64,000 bases of DNA from Panulirus ornatus. Taxonomy: Eukaryota > Arthropoda > Malacostraca > Decapoda > Palinuridae. Under the pieces are notes generated by a model. It was not told the DNA's origin and did not search any database. It saw only the letters and a program-made list of their open reading frames with translations. The stretch is taken from assembly GCF_036320965.1 (NCBI RefSeq), contig NC_092228.1, positions 15,124,307 to 15,188,306 of the forward strand, in the 5' to 3' direction. The position numbers were made by a program, and so were the translations under genes. Of this stretch, positions 45,605-56,511 are shown in pieces; position 1 is the first letter of the stretch, and each line of letters starts with the position of its first letter.

Positions 45605-45697
<93 letters not shown>
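45536..45697. repeat. (CA)n and (GT)n inverted pair, 23-bp spacer
   Basis: CA at 45536-45583 (48 bp) faces GT at 45607-45697 (91 bp). This is the largest inverted microsatellite pair here. Confidence 0.96.
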
Positions 45698-45699
<2 letters not shown>

Positions 45700-46112
45700 T
45701 ACACTGGGAAAAAAAAAGACGTGGTACATCACTGGTAAAGGCAGTGGTCTTCATTTCCGTGTCGTGGATGCTGGTATAAACAGTGAAACACTATCCCGAT
45801 CATTTTCGTACCTTTGAAACAGCCGTGAAAGATATACCGGCAGTGCGCTGGTACGGTCTCACATGATTAGTGTGTGTGGCCGTCGGCAACACAGGGGCAG
45901 GCAGGACTTTGTGCTGCATTGTTGTGTCTGATTGTTTTTTTTAAGGATAGAAAATCGGGAAGACCCCGTTGTGGGGAAGGAACCAGAGGGAGGCTGGAGG
46001 GCAGGAGTCCACCCACGTCCAACATTTGATGTGAACTGTAGGGGAAAAACATGGAGGAGAGAGGCGAGCGACGCTGACGGAGGAGATACTGGGGCATAGA
46101 AATCAGTAGTGG

Positions 46113-46149
<37 letters not shown>

Positions 46150-46958
46150 GGGGGGGGGGGGGCTCCTGTATCTGACACCATCGCTGGATGGTAAATGGTA
46201 ATCGGATTATGCGTAATACCTCGTGATTGATTTTAGATTTTCTCCCCTCGTGAAAGTAGAATCTGGTATAGCATCCAGGTTCACGCCCCAAGTGCACTCC
46301 AAAGCTTGGCTGATGTGTTTGGTTTGACGGAAGTACCCGACTGTGCGTTTACACGTACGTGTTTCCTGCACTCTTTGTTTTTCGCCTCTAGCTGCAGTGA
46401 CATTAGTAACCTGTTCATTTGTTATTATTATGATTACTGATATTATTGATTTGTTTGTATTATTAACCTCATGATTGTATCCTCTGCTCCACTTGTGATC
46501 CACCCACGCACGACCCCTACCTGCCTGTCTTCATCATGCTCTCCGCTTGCCTCCCTGGCCATCTCCCTCTTTGGCCATACCATTGCCTCTGTCCGTATGG
46601 AGGCGTCGCCCCTGGTTGATGATGGTGGTGATGCCTGCGTCATTGTCGTCGTATTTGGTGTTGGTGCAGCAGCCTCTACCACCCTCACCACCGCCACCGC
46701 CGCCACGCCTCGACGATAATTGCTCCCAGCCAGCCAGGTTGGACCGTCCTTCCTTCCACTTCACCTTATACAGGAGTGAGGTGAACCCCTCCGTACAACC
46801 AGCGAAGGCTCGGGCGGGGTGCCATCACAGGTGCTTGACACCTGTGAGTTTCGTCCCTTCGTGTTTATTTCCCCGTCTTGGGTCCTTTCATCCTCGCATC
46901 TGTCGCCGCCGCCTCCGCCGGGGACGGATGAGCAGGGAGGCTAATATTATGTGTACCC
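45698..46958. other. Mostly unique sequence
   Basis: Contains (GT)n(G)n at 46115-46162. Overlapping opposed frames at 46440-46760 reflect GC-rich trinucleotide bias (CCACCG, GATGGTGGTG). No gene recognised. Confidence 0.4.
46115..46162. repeat. (GT)n followed by a G-run
   Basis: 33 bp of GT then about 15 G. Confidence 0.95.
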
Positions 46959-46990
46959 GAGATGTTTACACGGGCGTGGGTAAACATCTC
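46959..46990. promoter_or_regulatory. 11-bp inverted repeat holding forkhead-type sites
   Basis: GAGATGTTTAC (46959-46969) and GTAAACATCTC (46980-46990) are exact reverse complements across a 10-nt spacer. TGTTTAC/GTAAACA is the core recognised by forkhead factors. Function is inference. Confidence 0.3.
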
Positions 46991-47542
46991 TTCATCTTGG
47001 ATCGATTGTCTCGTCCGCGTTTGTCGTTACGTATGATCACGTGCAGCGGCGTGGACATTAATCACTTACGCTAGTGCTATCTCTCCACACATGTCCCTCG
47101 TAGCTGTTTGTCTCTTGTTTTTCTCTCTTGTTTCTCCCTCGTCCCCTTCTCCCTTCTGTAACCTCCCAGGTACTGTCATCCCTGGGTGGGGAGGTTGCCG
47201 CGCCTGACCCCCTCGACACGCGCCGCCCCTCCTCCTCCTCCTGCTGCAGCGTCTGGTGGCGTCGTCACCCGTCTTGACTTAACTCGGTCAGTGTTCATGG
47301 GCCACAAGTAGGGTAGATTATGCTTGAGAGCCTTGGGCCGGCCCCGCCTCACTCACCTCCCTCTCCCAACCTCCTCTCACGCTCTCCCTCCACCCACGCC
47401 CCTCTCCCGAGTGCTCACTCTCCACCCACGCCCCTCTCCCTAGAGCACACTCCACCTACGCCCTCTCTCCAACCACAGTCTTCATTTTTCTCCCCCGTAA
47501 GTCTATATATCCCCTGCTGCCCCCAGAATTCTCACGCATCTG

Positions 47543-47546
<4 letters not shown>
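46991..47546. other. C/T-rich sequence
   Basis: 47340-47470 has degenerate CACCCACGCCCCTCTCCC repeats (47391, 47424) of about 33 bp. No gene recognised. Confidence 0.4.

Positions 47547-47620
<74 letters not shown>
47547..47620. repeat. (TC)n microsatellite
   Basis: 74 bp of TC. Confidence 0.97.
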
Positions 47621-47622
<2 letters not shown>

Positions 47623-47820
47623 CCGGCTCCCCTCCACCTCTCCAGCTTCCCCTGCTCTCCCAGCACTCGAGGTCCTCTCCTCTCACACCTATCCCACTCC
47701 CACTCTTACCTCTCACCTCTTCCCCTTCAGATGAGTCAGTTGCTACCAGCCATCAGGTGCTTCCATCTTTGCTGATGCTGTCAACATCGAGTTTGCTTAT
47801 ACTGTTTTGAATGCGATGTA

Positions 47821-47961
47821 TATCAACTAACTTATATTTCTCTCTTGTGTCTCCTCTGATGTTGTGATAATTAGACGAAAGTGCACTTGGGAACTTATCG
47901 TGTTTCATTTTCCCCGTGGACTCGTAGGAATATCTTTATCACGCGCAAAATTGTGATCCTT

Positions 47962-47965
<4 letters not shown>
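47821..47965 (+). mobile_element. TA-tailed dispersed element, family 2, copy 2
   Basis: Aligns from TATCAACT onward with 28821-28931 and extends about 35 bp further (TTTATCACGCGCAAAATTGT GATCC) before entering (TA)n. The two copies differ at scattered positions, so they are old insertions. No coding capacity. Confidence 0.78.

Positions 47966-48045
<80 letters not shown>
47966..48045. repeat. (TA)n microsatellite tail
   Basis: About 80 bp of TA with one TTTA interruption. Confidence 0.96.
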
Positions 48046-48186
48046 TCAGCGCCACTTAGTAAGAGACTTTTATGTACTTTTGTTACAAAAAAAAGATGGG
48101 CGATGTTGTTGGCCGTAAACTGTTTTCATCCATTGTTTAAAATACTCCGGAGTTTTCACTATTAATTTTATTTTCTACTATTGCAG

Positions 48187-48287
48187 CTGAAAGGCTGAAT
48201 TTAACGTTGGGCAGACCTGTGTCGTTGAAGGCGAAAACCCAGCCGTGGTCGGTGTGTCTGGCCTTGCCTAGCCTCCCTCCCTCCTAG
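48187..48287 (+). CDS. Candidate terminal exon (unassigned)
   Basis: A good acceptor (TTTTATTTTCTACTATTGCAG) precedes 48187. After two bases one frame runs 32 codons, starting ERLNLTLGRPVSLKAKTQPW, to TAG at 48285-48287; the other frames stop at once. No donor follows, so it would be a last coding exon. No polyadenylation signal was found close by. The last residues come from C-rich DNA. No family recognised. Confidence 0.25.
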
Positions 48288-48467
48288 GGGAAGAGGAGGG
48301 AGGGAACGAAATTCGCCAGAAATAAGAGAGAGAGAAGCCATGTGTGTATTGTTGGACCAGCTGGGCGGTGAGGATGCTACGTAGCGTATTGTATAATGGC
48401 ATACCCTTGATGTGCGTGTTGTATGTATTTATCCTCCTCCTGAATGTTGTGTGGTATTGGAGAAGCG

Positions 48468-48735
48468 TTACTGGTCCTCACTGGAGAACTCGTATTGCTC
48501 CTTACCGGAGAACTGTAATTGGTCCTTACTGGAGAACTCTTATTGTTTCATATTGGAGAACTTTTATTGTTCTGTCCTGGAGAACTCTTATTGTTTTATA
48601 TTGGAGAACTCTTATTGGTTCTTGGTGGAGAACTCTTATTGTTCCTCATTGGAGAACTTTTATTGTTCTGTCCTGGAGAACTCTTAATGTTCCTTATGGG
48701 TGAAATCTTATTGTTCTTTATTATGGAACTCTTTT
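48468..48735. repeat. 24-bp minisatellite, about 11 copies
   Basis: TGGAGAACTCTTATTGTTCC plus four variable bases recurs with a 24-bp period. As 24 is a multiple of three, three plus-strand frames are open. Confidence 0.95.
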
Positions 48736-48835
48736 CATTTATAGATTATGCTAAGGTTTCGAGGTTAAGGATGATTAGTGTGTTGAATTTTGATGATGGC
48801 TAAATGGGCCCAAAACTAACAAAACCCTCAGTCTC

Positions 48836-48924
48836 TTCCTCCTCCTCCTCCTCCTCCTCCTCCTCCTCTTCTTCTTCTTCTTCTTCTTCTTCTTCTTCTT
48901 CTTCTTCTTCTTCTTCTTCTTCTT
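48836..48924. repeat. (TCC)n(TTC)n trinucleotide tract
   Basis: About 30 bp of TCC then 58 bp of TTC. Further C/T-rich triplets continue to about 49080. Minus-strand poly-Glu and plus-strand poly-Ser frames are artefacts. Confidence 0.95.
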
Positions 48925-49262
48925 GCATCATCTCTTCTTTCCTTCCCTCATCAGTCCCAACCTCCTCCTCCTCCTCTTCTTCTTGCATCATCTCCTCTTC
49001 TTCCTTCTTTCCTTCCCTCGTCAGTCTCCACGTCCTCTTTCTCCTCCTCCTCCTCCTCTTCTGTCTTCTTCCCTGCCATCTTCTCCCTCCGCCCGCTCAT
49101 TTTTCTCGTGGGCCGCTTCATTGCTTTCCTGTGTACTGAACACAATATGTTTGGACTGGGAGATGATTGCCTTGACATTGACAAGAGTTTTGCTTTTGTC
49201 TCTGTGTTTGATATGCCTTTATGTTTGGGTGAAGAAGTCATCAGGAATTTCAGTCGTGTCTC

Positions 49263-49588
49263 CATGTGATCCAAGGCCGCAGGGTCCCCATGGGATCCAA
49301 GGCCGCAGGTTGCCCATTTGATCCAAGGCCGCAGGGTGTCCATGTGATCCAAGGTCGCAGGGTCCCCATGGGATCCAAGGCCGCAGGTTGCCCATTTGAT
49401 CCAAGGCCGCAGGGTCCCCATGGGATCCAAGGCCGCAGGTTGCCCATTTGATCCAAGGCTGCAGGGTGTCCATGTGATCCAAGGCCGCAGGTTGCCCATT
49501 TGATCCAAGGCCGCAGGGTGCCCATGGGATCCAAGGCCGCAGGGTGCCCATGGGATCCAAGGCCGCAGGGTGCCCATGTGATCCAAGG
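49263..49588. repeat. 26-bp minisatellite, 12 copies plus a partial
   Basis: The unit CATGGGATCCAAGGCCGCAG GTTGCC repeats with exact 26-bp spacing from 49263 to 49574, then a partial. Variants at positions 4-5 (TG, GG, TT) and in the last bases form a mosaic order. 26 bp shifts frame each copy, yet several frames stay open. Confidence 0.97.
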
Positions 49589-49797
49589 GCCGAACTCGTA
49601 AATTTGAGGGACAATTTTCTAATTGACCATAACCTTATCTTGGTGCATCGCGCCCGAGTGTTAACCCTCACCATATTATCCACTGGGAACGTCACCAGCC
49701 GCACCAGACAACCAGAACGTGACTGAACCCGAGGCCACCGGAGCCTGGCCGCGTCTCTTGTACACCAATCTGTCCACCTCAGCTCACTTGAGCTGTG

Positions 49798-49798
<1 letters not shown>

Positions 49799-49870
<72 letters not shown>
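49799..49870. repeat. (CA)n microsatellite
   Basis: 72 bp of CA. Confidence 0.97.
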
Positions 49871-49873
<3 letters not shown>

Positions 49874-50215
49874 GAGACATATCAAGTAACTAAGCTATAG
49901 ACTTGTTCAAGAAGGCGTAAAGAGGTACTTTTAAAAGAATTAGGATGGTGGATGAAGAGATTAGAATAACTGGGGACATGGTTAGTACAGACAGCATACA
50001 TAGAGTTGTACGGTAGTAGACATTGGGCAGGCGAAGGGGCCCCACGAGTGTAAAACTCCCTCACCATATTGTTACAAATGGGTATTTACAAATATGTGAC
50101 TAAATACAACTATGCCACACTCACTGTACCCAGTCCTACCCAACTTCACGTCATAACAACCCATCCCAGCACACCCCCAGCCACCCATAATTCACTGACA
50201 CCCCCCATCCAGGCT

Positions 50216-50254
<39 letters not shown>

Positions 50255-50520
50255 CCCAACACATCCCACCCCGAACCCCTGTGACCCCGTGCACACTAAA
50301 CTCGCCGCTCTTGAGGCAAAAATCAGATCACCGACACGTCCCGGGCCTCGCGCGACGCCCCGCCCTGACCCGCGCCACATCCCTAGGCGGGCCTCATTGT
50401 CATCCATCGCCAGCGGTCCGTGAGCAAGTGCCCCATTTATCGGCAGTGAGGTGCCTCGACCTGTCCCCCTCAGCGTTGAGCCCGCCGGGGCCCCCAGAGC
50501 TGTCCCACCGCTTGTCTTAC

Positions 50521-50580
50521 CTCGTGAGTCGGGTCGTCCATCACCCGGCAGATGGCACACGACAGGTGTTTGGTCTCTGT
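50521..50580 (-). CDS. Candidate minus-strand exon, 60 bp (unassigned)
   Basis: On the minus strand the segment ends in CACGAG|GTAAGA, a near-perfect donor, and follows CCCAGATCTCAG, a weak acceptor. One frame reads TETKHLSCAICRVMDDPTHE and begins and ends in phase 0. The LSCAIC pattern resembles the start of a RING-type zinc site, but a single CxxC is not diagnostic and the rest would lie on other exons. It sits in a CpG-rich stretch (50290-50530). Confidence 0.2.
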
Positions 50581-50963
50581 CTGAGATCTGGGGAGTTTCC
50601 GTGTCTCTGGTGTTCTTTCGGTATATCACCTTCATATACCCAAGTATATCGAGTATACCCAGGTATATTAAGAATGCCGAAGGTATATTTGCACATCTGG
50701 TATTCCGGTATACGAATGTTTGTGTTCTAGGGGCCTAGTTAAGCCTATATCCTCATGGTCCGAGCTAGGCCTATATCCTCATGGTCCCAGGTAGGCGTAT
50801 ACCCTCTTGGGCGTAGCTAGGCACCGTTAAGTCAGCCGTGGACGTACAGATTTAAAACTGACTGACGTCATCTTGCAGCCATCGCTGTATATAGAGGCAA
50901 TGTCGATCGCTGAGAGCAATATTCTTTATATCGTTTGAATGGTTTTGCCACGAATTTTTCCTT

Positions 50964-50965
<2 letters not shown>

Positions 50966-51040
<75 letters not shown>

Positions 51041-51047
51041 ATTATAT
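50966..51047. repeat. (TA)n microsatellite
   Basis: 82 bp of TA with two TTA interruptions near the end. Confidence 0.96.
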
Positions 51048-51088
51048 AAATCCAACAATCACCACTGAAAAGAGAAAATAAAAACGGT

Positions 51089-51117
51089 GGGTACTTTCGT
51101 AATAAACGGAAGTACCC
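51089..51117. other. Hairpin between two (TA)n tracts
   Basis: GGGTACTTTCGT and ACGGAAGTACCC pair over 11 of 12 bases with a 5-nt loop. The 105-bp segment between TA tracts that holds it is not seen elsewhere here. Confidence 0.4.
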
Positions 51118-51149
51118 ATATATCTCTCCTCGGTGAAGTGAAGGTACTG

Positions 51150-51151
<2 letters not shown>

Positions 51152-51219
<68 letters not shown>
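51152..51219. repeat. (TA)n microsatellite
   Basis: 68 bp of TA. Confidence 0.97.
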
Positions 51220-51220
<1 letters not shown>

Positions 51221-51589
51221 CGTAAATCTGTCTTCAGCAAAACCATTTTCTGTTTTTAGTGCCCAAGCCTCAGAGGGTTGAGAGCTGGCATTAGCCATTG
51301 AAAAAATGATTAATAATTACGTTTTCTCCTGGCCGACGTCCCTCACTCTGAGCTGCCGAGAGTAATTCCCAGTCGCGGAGATCGTGATTTCAGCCTACAT
51401 TCATGAACGTCCACTTCCAGTATTCAGTTTCCAGATTCGGTGCTCCCAGTATTCAATTTCCAGTACCAGGATTCAGGTTACAGCTCCAGTGTTCCATTTC
51501 CAGCTCTGCTATGCAGTTTCCAGAGGCCAAGAAACCCCTCGCCCCACCCCTAGATCCAGGTTAGAAGAAACCTTGAGGAGATATATTTC

Positions 51590-51752
51590 ATTTAGTCTGT
51601 TTTCTCGTTTTCTTTTGGTCAGTTTTCTCATTTTCTTTCCCTTTGGTGTTGGAGGACAACTTTTCAAAGGTTGCCAGATATATATATTTCATTTGGTCCA
51701 TTTTCTCGTTTTCTTTTTCCTGTGGTGTTGGAGGAGAACCGTTAAGGTTGCC
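51590..51752. repeat. Diverged tandem duplication, about 75 bp
   Basis: CATTTnGTCTGTTTTCTCGT, then CTTTGGTGTTGGAGGACAAC and AAGGTTGCCA occur twice, with the halves displaced by about 75 bp. Confidence 0.75.
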
Positions 51753-51877
51753 ACAGTTTGTTAGACGCGGGTAATTACTTATTGTGACATGCGAGTCTTC
51801 GTCGCCCCTCGGGAGGTAGACTGGCATGGGAGCGGTGGCTTGGCAGTGATGGTGAGAACCGGGTAGGGGGAGGTATT

Positions 51878-51880
<3 letters not shown>

Positions 51881-51969
<89 letters not shown>

Positions 51970-52003
51970 TCTCTCTCCTTTCTTTCTCTTTTCCTTCTTC
52001 ATC

Positions 52004-52086
<83 letters not shown>

Positions 52087-52103
52087 CTTCTCTTCTCTCT
52101 CTT

Positions 52104-52192
<89 letters not shown>
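51881..52192. repeat. 312-bp polypyrimidine (CT)n block
   Basis: Almost purely pyrimidine on the plus strand: three long (CT)n tracts separated by TTCTCTTCTC-type interruptions and a single G near 52022. It is the longest simple-sequence block in the window. Confidence 0.97.
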
Positions 52193-52193
<1 letters not shown>

Positions 52194-52489
52194 GGTTAGG
52201 AAGGAGGGAGGGGGGGGGGGATAGGACTGTTGACAGTAGAGTGTTTGGGGTCTTGGCTCCATTTTCTTTATGCCTGAGCAGCTGGTGTTGTCTCCCATTC
52301 TCCTGCTTGTGTGCTGGGCAGAAAGATTTACTGCTGTGCTTTGAGGGGGATGACTTTTCGTTCTTATAGGACGGTTAATATATATATTTTTCTTTTTTTG
52401 ACGAGGTCGAACAACTGGTTGACTTGTACCCAGTTCACATATTTTTTTTTTTTTTGTATGTTTCGTTCCTCAATATAGTCACGAACAGG

Positions 52490-52932
52490 GAGCTGTGTAT
52501 TCTTACGTCCAGATGGTTAATTGTGAGCTGTGTGTTCTTACTTCCAGATGGTTAATTGTGAGCTGTGTATTCTTACGTCCAGATGGTTAATTATGAGCTG
52601 TGTATTCTTACGTCCAGATGGTTAATTGTGAGCTGTGTATTCTTACGTCCAGATGGTTAATTGTGAGCTGTGTATTCTTACGTCCAGATGGTTAATTGTG
52701 AGCTGTGTATTCTTACGTCCAGATGGTTAATTGTGAGCTGTGTATTCTTACGTCCAGATGGTTAATTGTGAGCTGTGTATTCTTACGTCCAGTTGGTTAA
52801 TTGTGAGCTGTGTATTCTTACGTCCAGATGGTTAATTGTGAGCTGTGTATTCTAACGCCCAGATGGTTAATTGTGAGCTGTGTATTCTTACGTCCAGATG
52901 GTTAATTGTGAGCTGTGTATTCTTACGTCCAG
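52490..52932. repeat. 35-bp minisatellite, 12 copies plus a partial
   Basis: GAGCTGTGTATTCTTACGTC then CAGATGGTTAATTGT repeats with an exact 35-bp period from 52490. Only a few substitutions occur among copies, so the array is young. Each unit has a CAGATG E-box word. Confidence 0.97.
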
Positions 52933-53159
52933 AATATTTTTGAGTATGGAGAAATTATCGTATATTCCCCCTCCCCGCCTGGCCGATGTTGACTGATGGG
53001 GTGTGAGTATAGGTGTAGCGTTCGGTATTAGTGGGAGCCGCCGTAAGCCGGGACACACGTCGGGTAGCGAGACTGACAGAGTTGATGGCGATCCGTGGGT
53101 TCCATAATGCCTGGGTGTCGCGTCCCGGCCTCACCTTCCCCGAGCCGCTTACCTGACGT

Positions 53160-53160
<1 letters not shown>

Positions 53161-53214
<54 letters not shown>
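53161..53214. repeat. (CA)n microsatellite
   Basis: 54 bp of CA. Confidence 0.97.
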
Positions 53215-53217
<3 letters not shown>

Positions 53218-55320
53218 CTGCCACCAATGATGACCTTGGTCTGGCACTTGGTGCACCGCGTACCGATGGTAGTGTGTAGCTGACATGATGAACCATTCTT
53301 CCCCCCAGTGCCAGCTTGGTGAGCTGCAGGCCCATGACACAGCAACAGCTCTCAAGTTTACACAACTTAGTGACCCGGGTGCTGGAAGACATGCGAGGCT
53401 TGGGATAGAAGAATGATGACGTGGGTAAATGGGTTAGTTTTAGCTTCGTCTGGGGGAAGTATTATTAGGCTGGAGTAGCCATACAGTAGTCGAATGTGTA
53501 GATCTAGGCCCGGTGGTGCCTGCTGGAGCGCGGCACTACTAGGAACCGGAGGATTAGGATCAGGCTGCCACGGTGGTGCTCGGAGTGACACAATTAGTTC
53601 GAGAAGGTGTCAGGGATGAGGTAGAGAGCGGTAGGTTGGCGCTGAGTCAGGGAAACGACAAAGGAGTGGTAAGGGGGGTTTGTCCCATGTGCTACTGTTG
53701 GGTTGTTGCTACCGAAGTGATGGTTTGAACGCCGGGATAATAATGTTGGAGGTGGAGCTGTGAATTCGAGGATGATGCTGGGGGTTCCTGTTACGGTAGG
53801 GAGAGGTGAGGGCTACATCAGCACGACGGCGAGTTGCAGGGCGTTCCCAGAAATTCGAGAGTGATGTGGAGAATGACAGGTTGACTGCAGGGGCGGTCAG
53901 AGCGGCTCTGGAAGTAATATGGTGAATCTAGACTTGACAGGGGTATGCCACAAGCGAGGATTGGAGCGTCATTGTACTGGCGAGAGTGTCAGGGGTTGAC
54001 GTACACAGTGCTCGGGCTGCTGTGACCTTTTTGCTGAGGATCCGGTGTGAGAGAGGCCTCATGCTGATCCCTGAACATTGCAGGCATCGTGTGCCCCTCC
54101 CGCGGCATAACTTTTTTAAGACTCGTTTCACACGTCATGATTAGCCACAGCTGGAGACTCAGCCCCCCTCCCCACCCCCCTTCCTTCCACCCACTCACTC
54201 CAGGGGAAAAAAAGGACTGGAGAAAAGTGCGCCACATGATGGCGGAACTTTGATGTATAGTTTCGGTGTAAAGCCTCGTGATATGGTCGTGAATTGCCTC
54301 CTTACATGTAGTTATTAAGTTGTTTCTTGAAAGGATGTTTATTCAGTCCGTGGGATCCAACGAAGTTTTATCTCGTTTCCTCAAGGGAGGCAGTTGTCGG
54401 CGCGACCTTTAACTTGACCTTTAAAGGCTAACGACCAGGGTCATACTGCCTTGCTCAAGAGGTTTAAAGAAAACGCATAAAGATATTGTTCTTACTTTTC
54501 TTTTCAGTATTTTGGTGTTGTAGTTTAAAGCATTAGAACTCGTGTGGGCTGTTACGCTGCCCGCGGCGCAGGTAGGTCAAATGATGACGAAGATAAAGAA
54601 CAGAAGTGGGCAGAGATCATACTGGAGGCCTGAATGAGGCATGTATAGTCTCTTGTTTACATTTTATCCTGGGAGGGTCGGTATGATGACGCCACACTGC
54701 GTCCAACACCTCGGGTGGACGGTAAGGTGGGTCGGGTGTCGGTGCTGGATTGGAGCTCAAGGAATACCAGTTTTTATGGGATTCGTGATCACAAAGCGAG
54801 CATCCGAACCTACCATCACCATTTCCAAATTCCAGTAGGTTTCCTGACTTGAGTGTTCGTATCAAGGTTATTGAACCTTCCAGCAACACACTGAATCCAT
54901 CATCGAGGCCAAGCCATAAAGGACAAATAAGAATTGGTTAACCAAATAGAGAAAATGGGTAAGATAGTTGAACATTTGTGGGGGAAGTGGGAAGTCCCTC
55001 TTACCTTGTTTTAGAGGGAGAGATCTTAAGCTTTTTGGAAAGGCCTGTTTAAACCACTAATGTCACTGTGGTAGGCGATTGCGTCTTGTGGTTCACATGG
55101 TCATAGCTTGTGTCGTTTGGAACGGAGGGAAGCTGGAATGGTTTGCCTTACGGTGTCGTGATGTGGTCCACGTTCTCCCGTTCCCCCACTGCCACACTTG
55201 ACCCGTGTAATCTCATGATGAAACTAAACCGAATGAGAGAAAAAAATTATTTTAGGTAACTCGAGATGCAAAGTAAATCTGTTCAGGCCACTAGGGTGAT
55301 TCCGATGTTTTTAATTTAAC
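53215..55320. other. Mostly unique sequence
   Basis: Apart from the palindromic-family fragment at 54400, no array or recognisable gene. 53590-53960 is G-rich with loosely repeated GAATTCGAGnnTGATG words. Confidence 0.45.
54400..54476. repeat. Fragment of the AGGTCA-centred palindromic family
   Basis: GCGACCTTTAACTTGACCTT, then CCAGGGTCATACTGCCTTGC and TCAAGAGGTTTAAAGAAAA. The end matches the right border of the copy at 12886. Confidence 0.6.
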
Positions 55321-55522
55321 CAGTGGTTCTTAATCTTCCTCAGTTCTATAGACCTCTTACAGACATCCACTGTGTCTGTGGGTTAGTTCAGCGTATATAT
55401 CCAGTACTCTATCGGGTCTGAAACCACAATAAAGGGCAAATAGTACCAACTAGGAGTAGTGCTGATGGTGAAATTTATGTATTTGTATATTTATCCCATG
55501 GACCATAGGTTAAGAACCCGTG
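55321..55522. mobile_element. Possible hAT-like non-autonomous DNA element
   Basis: The left end CAGTGGTTCTTAATCTT and right end AGGTTAAGAACCCGTG are imperfect terminal inverted repeats about 200 bp apart; CAGTGGTTCTTAA-type ends are typical of hAT elements. I could not find a clear 8-bp target duplication. The interior has no coding capacity. Confidence 0.4.
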
Positions 55523-55677
55523 CTTTGCAATAGTAGGAGTAACATATACAGAAACATAACTGGTTTTCTGCTCTGCATATAGTTAAAACTTGAGTAAATG
55601 AAGTGAGAGTTGTTAGGAGAATAGATCCACGATTTGAATGAATTGGAAACCAGGGGAGAACCTGCTTGATGTTGAGG

Positions 55678-55802
<125 letters not shown>

Positions 55803-56089
55803 TGTACGGCATGGCATCGTGATGCCGGCGTGTAAACAGCCGCGAGGGTTAACTCCCGTTCTGCTCTAACAATCGGTTCTCTCTCCTCTTCCGTCACGTC
55901 ATCTAGTATTGAAGTGTACAAATGTCATATATTCGAAGTATCAGTGGGACAGAGATACAGCGAACCTTCGTCGTGGAGTCGCGAGCTCCGGTAGTGTGTG
56001 TGTGTGTGTGTACCAGATGTCTAGAAGGAAGCTACTAGGGTAGGGAGGGGCAAAGAAGCAAAGCAGTGGTGGTTTGGTCGGGGGGAGGT

Positions 56090-56290
56090 AGAGTAGCGCG
56101 GCGCGGTGATGGGTGTGCCAGACCGGGCCCACCAGGAGCTGTTGCCGGGTGACGTCACGACCTAGGGGGTTGGACCGGGGGGTGGGGGAGGCTTGGGTAG
56201 TCTGGCGCTATGGTCCGGCCGGCCGGCCAGCCCAGCTAGGGTCTGGGTATTGAGAGTGGGGAGTGAGGAGAGGAGGAGGGGGTTAAAAAA
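56090..56290. promoter_or_regulatory. GC-rich segment with a perfect CRE
   Basis: A CpG-rich stretch containing TGACGTCA at 56150-56157 and CCGGCCGGCCGGCC at 56215-56228. No first exon could be placed, so promoter status is inferred from composition only. Confidence 0.22.
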
Positions 56291-56476
56291 CCTGTTTGGC
56301 TATGACTCTGCTTCTTTTCTTGCTTACTTAACACGAGAGATTATTATTATTTTTCTTGGGATTTTATCATATGATACCGAGGGGTGAGGAGGAGCCATGA
56401 GTACCCTGCCGTGCAGCGTTGTGTAATGCAGCGCTACGAGGGTGTCGACCTGTGTCGTGACGAGCGTCGGTAATGT

Positions 56477-56477
<1 letters not shown>

Positions 56478-56510
<33 letters not shown>
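56478..56510. repeat. (GT)n microsatellite
   Basis: 33 bp of GT. Confidence 0.95.

Positions 56511-56511
<1 letters not shown>

Noticed and set aside
48800..48991. Poly-glutamate minus-strand frame
   Set aside because: Product of the (TTC)n/(TCC)n tract; the plus strand gives poly-serine. No flanking coding evidence.
49263..49588. Regular 26-bp repeats as a CRISPR array
   Set aside because: The repeats are directly adjacent with no unique spacers, and the context is eukaryotic. The same holds for 52490-52932 and 33170-33364.
53155..53214. Minus-strand donor CAG|GTAAGC at 53152
   Set aside because: The sequence upstream of it on the minus strand is a (GT)n microsatellite, so no exon can be drawn.
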